This document shows positions 1 to 9,200 of a DNA stretch of 22,420 nucleotides, piece by piece; position 1 is the stretch's first letter; each line of letters opens with the position of its first letter. A program made the position numbers and the translations under genes. The notes below the pieces were generated by a model. It had not been told where the DNA came from, did not search any database, and worked only from the letters and a program-made list of their open reading frames with translations. This stretch comes from Strongylocentrotus pallidus (taxonomy: Eukaryota > Echinodermata > Echinoidea > Camarodonta > Strongylocentrotidae): assembly GCA_030265145.1 (NCBI GenBank), contig JARBES010000116.1:6618542-6640961 (forward strand), written 5' to 3'.

Positions 1-126
1 GTCTTCCCTCTTTCCGTTGCAACACCCCTGAGTATTTAGTACTTGACTGTACAGTAGAAACTGTTGAGTTTAATTGTCATATGGTAGATGTATCGTGCAA
101 GAGCGTTTTGTTCCCTTTCCTTGTGT

Positions 127-155
127 TACTAACGCTCTGACCTTTGACCTATCAG
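127..155 (+). promoter_or_regulatory. Branch point and 3' splice site before exon A1
   Basis: A perfect TACTAAC word (127-133) lies about 23 nt upstream of the AG at 154-155, with pyrimidine-rich sequence between. The spacing is typical of a spliceosomal branch point and supports the chosen start of A1. Confidence 0.6.
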
Positions 156-299
156 CGGAGGACGAGACCATGGTAACCGAGCGAGCTCATCACACACCAC
201 CCACGTTCGGTGTGTTCTTCCCATCGTCCATCTGCTCGTCCATGGTGCATCTGACCGCTCTGCTGGACGATGCAGAGGTCAATCTGGAAGGTGTTTCAG
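156..299 (+). CDS. unc80: unc80 exon A1
   Basis: The acceptor AG at 154-155 follows a pyrimidine-rich tract and a perfect TACTAAC branch-point word (127-133). The exon carries 2 nt of a split codon, reads FGVFFPSSICSSMVHLTA and then DDAEVNLEGVS, and leaves 1 nt at donor GTCAGT. It joins A2 as VSVGEVAHK, which matches UNC80. There is no second copy in the window. Confidence 0.88.
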
Positions 300-3200
300 G
301 TCAGTTCGATTTTCATCCTTAGTAGATTAGGGCTGACTATTAAAAGATTGTTTTAAAAACTTTAAAGCAGGACTGCACTACTTGTAGCTACTTGGGCCTT
401 CTATATACCACCTGTCTAATCTCTCCTGCCCAAACAAGTGCAGATAGGATTTAAAACAAAAATCTTCTTGCAATGTGGATTAAGCACGTCACAAATATTC
501 TACAATATTATTGAACTGTTCTGCATAACTGTCTTGTTTTGAAAAGAGTGTTTCAACATCTACTATAGATTTGCTATTTGTTAGAATTTAAAAAAATCTT
601 TTTCTTTACTTAGAAGTCAAAGAAAGCTAGATATGATAGATAAATACAGAAAACAGTCTTAGAAGACGGTAACTAATGAGAAAAAAGTGTTGTTTTGGAA
701 AGAGTGTTTCTACATCTACTATAGATTTGCTTTACGTAATGATGTTTTTAATACTTTTGATTGACTTAGAAGTAGTAGAAAGAAAATGATAGATAAATAC
801 ATTTAAGAATTCTATGCAAACGGTCACTAATTAGAAGCCGGTAGAGTTGTCATGTCTACAAAGACAACCTGTCTACAAAGACCACATGTTTTGTTTCCCT
901 TGAAAATGGTTTCTCATTGAAACACGTACATACTACAGGAACCTGTTTATAAAGACCACCTGCCTATGCAGACCCCTTTTCTTTTCTCCCTTGGGTGGTC
1001 TTTAAAGACAGGTTTCACTGTAAACATGAATGTTCCATGGTTTCATCATGCTTTCTCTCTTTCTACCAGTTGGTGAAGTAGCACACAAGATCATGTGGAC
1101 GTGTCTGGTGGAGGAGCCCGCTCTCATCTTGAGGTACATCCTAGAGAAGATCACTGCTAAGGATAAACAGGTAAGATGATAATGATGATGATGATGATGA
1201 TGATGAAGATGATAATAGATGATGATGATGATGATAATAAAAATAATGATAATAAGGAGAAAAATTATAATATTAATGATATGTCTTGTTTACTCATGGT
1301 GACCTCATCATCATTATTACTGTTCTCCCTGAGGGCTCTATAATCACCTGGGTGGAGTATCTTGCCAAAAGAAAGATGGATCAAACATTAAACATAAAAC
1401 ATAATTAGAATGAACGTGAAAATGGTTAATGCCACAAATTCCACTACGTGTATACAAAACAGTTGCAATCTACGTACCACTTTTCAAGTATATAGGTTCA
1501 ATTCTTCACTTGTTGTAGAGAATTTCTTCCATGGGAAAAAATGTCACAATGCCCTGAACTATATCTATTCCACTGTATAATATAATGAGAGATATCTTCA
1601 GCTTTAAAGAATTTTCCCCATTGAAAATGATGTTGTAAATTTTTATAAGATGCATGCACTAGCTGTAAGGCTTTTATTCTGTATCACTGCACATGCTTAA
1701 TATGATATCAATATTATGTATCTACAGGAGGAGCTAATTTTGTTGATGAAGAAGCTATTCAGTCACACCGATGAGATACCTGCTCAAGCTGCTCATACAC
1801 TCTTCAACTATCTGGTGAGTTCTGATGACAATTTCTATTTGACTGCCTAATGTATCAGTAGATTGCAAATCTTACCTCAAATTAAATGGGAGGGGGGGGG
1901 GGGAGGGGTAGGGGTGGCACCATATTATCTGAATAGAAATTAGTGGTTAATTGTTGATAATAATGTGATTATTGTTCAGGTGACTTATTTATGGGTTTTG
2001 AGCCAACAAGACACATTAATATTACCAAAATCAGCAAATCAGTCCCTGATCAATCTGTTTTCTTGTGTGTTTGACCTTTACACTTCTCGTTTGTGATGCC
2101 CAGGGAGCTTAGGCCTATTTAGTGAACATCAAATTAGTGCCTAGGTATGTTATCTGTTTTAGAGGGATATTCTTTTTTGCCTCATCTCAGATTGGATTCA
2201 TTATCTACCACTGCCGTGCACCACACGAGGGTGCTAATGAAGCGATCGCCAACACGCTGACAGTCATCTGGCATATTCTACCCTACGTGTCGGGTGTCTC
2301 TTTCAAAGACCTCAAACAAACCCTCAAGAAAGAACAATGTGATGTAAGTAGTAATACTTCTTGATTTTAATTTGAATTGCTTGTCCTTTCATGTATTTTG
2401 TATAATTATTCATTTATATATGATTAATTAGTTAGGTAATAGTTAAATAAAATGGCACAATTGTTCAGTTGAGGTGATATTTGTTTGTATGTTTCTGTTT
2501 TGGTGTACATAGCCTGTATATATTGTCCTTAGTGAGTCATGCAATAAACAATATTCTCAAATTTGAATACATTATTAATTCACATTATTACCCGTATCAG
2601 ACATCTGAGCAGTGGTTTTACAAAATCATATTACACTCGTTTGTAATCCTAAAAGGGCTAATCGGGGAATATGAGACCATATTTACCTTTCATGAAAAAG
2701 CCTATGGACTTTACGTGTTAAAAATGCATGAACTATAAGACCATATTCACTGCGCCGTATTTTGTCATTTTCATTGCGCATCTATTATGCGTACGAGAAC
2801 CTGCGCAATTTGCGCGCACTCTATTGTGATGTAATAATCACACCAAATTGGGTACACTGTTTGCAGTGTATCGAACATTTTGTCAAGCAGCTGGATGCAC
2901 AGTGCTGGTTTGACAAAGTTTGTTCAGTTCTATGAGATTGTCATGTATATATTTGCTCTAGATGTCTGATTTAGATAATAATAACAATAATATTGGCTGG
3001 CTTAACTTTCGGGAGATACCACATATATTTCCCTCATAAGACCCATATTGCCCTCGTCTTTGACTCGGGGCAATATGAGTCTAGTGTGGGAAATATTATG
3101 AGGTATCTCCCTCAAGCCCAGTCCATATTATATAAATATTTTCTTTTCTTTTAAAATAATCATCATACTCGGGTATTAATTATTACTGATCAATATTTTA

Positions 3201-6200
3201 GGATATGCATTGTTATAATTATTAGAGTGTATCAGAGGGATATACATGTAACATTTGTATTTTTTATTTTGCTCACACAGCCAACCATCCTCATCACAGC
3301 AAATGTACCTTGTGCAAAGGTGAGTACCGTTTTGTGATTCTAGCATATTTCTTTTTCTGAAAGTCACCCACCCCCTAAAAAAAACTGTCCTGACATTAGT
3401 GCAGTTTACAGTATAAATGTTAATGACAATTTGCCTTCATACTGATACAGATATTTGGAGGTCAAGATGCATGCACATTAACTTTATGAATTGAATGTTT
3501 TAATGTTTTTGCAAAATCGTATTAATGGGGATTGTGTTCACTGAAGTTTCTCTTACGCTTCTCATTTTTTTTCCTTTTAATCTTATCAATTTGTTAATAC
3601 AAACATGTACCTGTATGTTGAAAGTATTGTAAAACAACATGAATTAAATGGTATTTGATATTGAAAGATGTATTATATTTAATTGTTTTTGTACAGAAAC
3701 TGATTGTTCATGGTCCGAATGAGAGTGATATTCCAACGCAGCTCCCTATCAGTGAGGTAAGATAACTCAAATCATTCTCTTCCCTTTTATTTCCTTTCAA
3801 TATCACATTTACCCATCTGCATTTGCATCTGCATCTGCTCATAATTTATGTTTTCTTTGCTATATTTAGTAAAGAATAATTATTAAAAGGAAGATCATCC
3901 CTCATGATATTTTTGTGTGAGGTAATCAAATGCAGAACAAATACTGACTATTCCATTCATGTACTTGTACTTGTAATTTGAATGTAAATCAGTATTCCTT
4001 CTCTTGTAACTATTGGAAAGTGAAATCTGGCTTTTTTTTTTAACAGTATTTCGTTCTAACTTTCTTTCGCTTGTTACTTGATTCTCCACAGGACATGCAG
4101 TTTGAAGAGATCTTACAAGATTGCTTGGAGTTCTTTAACATCCCTCCAGCTCAGCATGGATCCCACTTCTTGGTGGATAAGAAAACAAGTAAGAAATGGA
4201 TAAAAGAGATGATAGGTGCCTCAAAACAACAGATTGGCTTTCAATGGACTTTCAATGAGTCTTGCAGAGCAAAGATCTTCACCAAGTCTGAAATTATTGA
4301 TATTCTTGACCAGAAAAAAAAAAATACTTATGATATAGAGTCGATGATAAGTTTATACATCTTTAGAGAAATAAAGTTTGATTGGGAAATGGGTAAAGCC
4401 CGGTGAAACATCAAACATTTTCCATTTTGAAGTGTTGTGAGTGGACTGAACTATATCTTTTTTGAATGATTTTCTAGATCAAATGCTTGATGTGAAGTCC
4501 TATGTGAGAGACTTCTATGCCTACAGACGTTCACAGTGCCCAGAGCTCATACTAAAGAAAATGGACAAGCAACTGGGTCTGGAGAAACTCCAGCGACAGG
4601 TAAATAGATTATCGCTGTCTCCTTTTTAATTCAATTTAATTCAGGTGTTATTCAATCAATTTCTAGTTTTATAACATGGAGTTTTAATTCCATAGTAATT
4701 ATTTTGTCGCAAAACAATCAAAATCTCAGCGATAGATTACACCATCTTTGCTTTGTAATTCTAATCTGTTTGTATACATGTATGCATTTGCAAACAGGCC
4801 TTCACTTTGAAGTTATCTGAGCTTGGACGAGTCTACTTCTCAATGACAACACTGCAAAGTACACCAAAGAACAATGTAAGTACAAATGAATAAACTAAAA
4901 AGGTTTGAATGAGTGCATGAGCAAGTTTGCAAGACGGTTGAAGTAAGAACCGGTACATGAAAGATGCTCTAACATATAAGACATGTTCTGGAATTTATTT
5001 TTAATTTAGCAAGCAGTGTCTCATCATTTTTTGATTCATTTTAAATGCAAGTGAAACTGTTGCTCTTAATCACGTTGAATCTGTTGTTTAGGAACATTGA
5101 TTATGGTGGCTACTGGTCGAGCTAATATGTTAATGTACATATTTGTTTGTGCGGCACAACTTAATCCACCCCGCAATTCATTTGATAAAAATACAATATC
5201 ATACATTTATCTTGAAGTTACCATGTGCTTCGCAAGTGGTTTCACATTAAAGTGGATAGATTTCACTTTGATTGTCGTATTGTAATGCAATAATTTCCTC
5301 TACAGATGAACATCCACGTCTCGTTCCTCCATGATGAGTTGATCAGACTGCCCTCATTCCCAAGGAAGGCATTGGATGCAGAATTCTTGCTTTATTCTAT
5401 ACAGCAGATGGGGAAGGTGAGTTCGCTATGTCTGATATGAGATATCTTTGTATTTGATGATGATGATTATGATGGTCTTGATGATGATGAAGATGATATT
5501 GATGTTAATGATGAAATTGATGATGATGATGATGAATATACCACAAAAAACAATCACTAGTACTCGATGATACTAGAAACTTTGATGATGCATGTAATAC
5601 TGCATATTGTAATCATTACTAGGTGTTTTTGCTGCAAGAGACTTTAAAGAAAATCAAATTGTGAGTTGATTTATATTGTAAATATTGTAACAAGTTAAAC
5701 TATTTAAAAAAAAATGAATTCTTGAATTTGTTAATCTACCTTCAGGAACTCTTTGGCCTTGATGTTCTTCATAAGTTCATGTGGGTGAAGGTAAGAAATG
5801 ATATTTCTGAATTTACAGTTTGCCAATTTTAAAGTAGCAATTAGGTTCTCATGGTAATTTTTGTGACTATGATTAATAAAATAGTGATATTGTACAGGGA
5901 AAATCCTTTTAAACACAGAAGTTGTTTTGGGTATGTCTTAAATATCTATTTTATTTTTCTGTTGTCAGTTACTTTATCATGTTTTCAAATAACAGTCATT
6001 CTTTTGCAGTATTCTTTTCCAGTAAAATATATTTCTGTGCATTTCAAGTGATCCAAGTCCTGCATATAGAAAAAAAACTGTTAGTGTTTTATAATTGTGT
6101 TGATCACATACATGTATGAATACACATAGGCGTGTTCAATTCCACTAAAAATTGTCATGAAGCCATTCATTTACAATGATTTTACAACTTCTTAAAATAA

Positions 6201-9200
6201 TATTCAGATGACTCAGACTGTATTCAACCACATGTCTTCTGACTTTCCATGGAGCGGTGACATCCAACTCTTCCTCAACGTGATCAATGGCGCCCTCTTG
6301 CTTCACTGTGAAGACATTTCCATCCTTCGTCTCTGCCTGTCGACCTACATCAACATCTCCCGCCACTTCAAACACATCTTTGCTACAAAGGGGTAAAATA
6401 AAGTTCTTAATTTGCTTCTACTTCACTTTATTTTGTTACAACTGAGGGTAAAAGAGTAAGGGTTATATCACAAAGCAATGGCATTAATAAGGCACATCTC
6501 TAACGCAAAAGAAATGAAAGTTGTTCTTCCCCTTTATTTGTATAGTTCTTTTTTTTTTTTTTTTTTACTTCATTACCACTTTTCTACATCCATTTTTTGT
6601 GGGTGCTAGTGTGATGTGTACTTTCTTTTTTTGTTTTTGTTGTACATTTGCTGCTTTTTTACAAACGAAGGAATATGTTGGGTTGCATTCATCATTTGAC
6701 AAAATTTTAATCACTATGATTCTTAATTCTGAACTTATTTGTTTTATTCACTTTCCTTGCAGGTTCCAGTACATCATGCCTACAATCCTACGTATCTACA
6801 CTCATCACCAATCCAATCCGCTTGTTTGCAGGAGTATTGAGGTATTCACCAATGTTCACATACTTGCACAATATCCATTCCATATAACAGATATCTTTAA
6901 TTTTCAAAAAGTGTTTGAACTCTGTACCTGTCAAATATGTAGGCATACACGTTTTTGTGTGATTGGATTCCCATTAGATACAGAGTCACTTGGGATATCA
7001 TCACTAGAATAATATATTTGCACATGTACATGTCAGATTATAATGCACATATCTGGGATTAGACCATTATGACTGTACATGTATATAATGATTATGTTAT
7101 GCTTTTGTTTCCAGTTGTCGGTTGTTGTATAGCTATTTAGTTTTTTCTTAAATCCTACTAATTAGTTTACCTTTAAAAATAATTTGCATGGTGCATGATA
7201 TTCTCAATGTAGCATGAAATCAAAATGTATGATTGAAAATGTTTAAATGCTTTGTAGAATTTTTAATTTAAACATGTAAATTTGTTTTGTATGAACATTT
7301 TAAGGTTTCATTTCACCATTATTAGAATATAGACAGGCTCTTCTGTTAGTGGGGGGAGACATGAAAAGTGTAATGTATGGGGGAAAAAAGGGCAGACACC
7401 ATTTTCAAGCTATTTGGTGTGGGGTTGTGTTGAATTTTTTTAGGCCATTTTTTATGTCAATCGCAAGTCCCCAATTTTTTAAACAAATATCTTAATGCAA
7501 TTACACCGTATATCTGAGTCAAAGGGCAATCCAACCCTTGTAAAAAGTTCATTTGAATAAAAGCAGATAAATCAGAGAAACAGAATGGGGAAAGTTTGAA
7601 ATAAATCAGACCAATAATGTGAAAGTTATGAATGTTTGAATGATATGACATCACTATGTTTATGCGAAGCTCAACATGGTAATTCTTTTCAGTGGATTGT
7701 GATGTAGTAATGGATAATTCTCCCGTTTATATGTTTTAAAAAAATCACTAATTTCTGTTTTTCTCCCAATCGCGTTCACCATTGGGACACTATACTCAAA
7801 ATATATTATGGATAGCATATTATTACAGGTCCTTTAGAAAGAAAAGAGAATTCTGAATCATACATTTTTGAAAAATAAAAATTTGAGTCATTTTATGTGT
7901 AGGAACAAAGTGGAAAGTTATCCGCCACTTCATCAAAGAGACAATATCTATTCAGCCAATTTCTTGTTTGATTTAATTCAAACTTTCACCAGTAGGCTTC
8001 TTACATTTTTCTGCTTTTTCCTAGAATACTTTAATATCAAAGTTGGATTTCCCTTTAAATGCATGACAACTTAATTTTGTAGATGTCTTTCTTTCTAGCA
8101 CGGAAAAAGGGAAGTTTGCCTGTGTTTCTTTTGGCATGCTGCATGATGTGTTTCACAAGTTGTAAGTGTCTTTATAGTTTTTTTCATAATTGGGGTAAAT
8201 AATCTGCTGAAAAGGGGAGAGAGAGAGAGAAAGAAGGGTATCAATTCACATCATTCAACTTCCTTTTGATTGTCAGAAGATAATATAATTTTATTCCATA
8301 TCCAAGGCAACTTCATCAGTTTTTTTAAATCAAGATAATAAATAGAAATCGTTTATTTTGTATTTACTAAATTTCTGTTGAGGTGTGAATTTATCACCTA
8401 AGATTTTGTCTAAAAACAAGTCATGCTATCATCACAAAATCTATTTTGCTTGTATAATTGGTGTTGAAAAAAACAATTCCTTGTGAAAGCTGGGCTGGTG
8501 AGATAAAACTTTCAGAAGTGTCATGAGGTTTTTTTTTTCTTCCTTTTTTCTTATCTATTTCATCAGCATGCTTAAAAATATTCTTGTTTTTTTTCATATA
8601 TCCACAATTATAGATTAATAATTCTATGTTGTCTTTTTAGTCTTTATTAAAGTCACTCTGCACTTGTATAATAGTCAAAGAAAGCTACATTTATTTGTTA
8701 ACTGTAGTTAACTCTGTAACCTTTTCTTTTTTTCTCACCAATATTAGGAGCTTACCTATGAGTACATGAGCATCAGGCAAAGTGTCTATTTCATAGTTAC
8801 GCATGTTTTTAGAGTCAATCATAAGTTGATTTATTCTAAGGTTTTACATGAACATGCTTTAAATGAGTTGATTTCTGTATTAATGATCAGCTCATCATCA
8901 TCATTATATCTGAATTTATACCCATTTATTCTTGCAGTATGTGTGTCGCCAATTCTACATCCTTCACATGAAGCCATTTGTCCTTCAGCTGTTTGGAAGC
9001 GCTGCTCCTATCTTGAAGGTCGGCTCTGAAGAGGCTCCTAACCCCCTAAAAGTAAGTCCTCTACTAAATGCCATCTCATCTAATTCTAAATCTATCTAAT
9101 CTAACCTTAATCGTGGCATAAAGCCATGATTAGGTTTAGAGCCATTCGCCACTTAGCTGTATGGAAGTGCTGCTCCTGTCTTAGAGGTTAGCTCTGAAGA

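Noticed and set aside
4071-4406. Single 111-codon gene around exon A7
   Set aside because: The frame runs past a good GTAAGA donor into intron sequence; in block B the run-on diverges while the exon is conserved, so only 4092-4188 is coding.
6145-6375. Minus-strand gene opposite exon 12 (and 17798-18145)
   Set aside because: It is the antisense shadow of exon 12 in both blocks; conservation follows the plus-strand reading frame.
6521-7012. 163-codon plus-strand ORF
   Set aside because: It covers T-rich intron and exon A13 and runs past the GTATTC donor; only 6763-6841 is coding.
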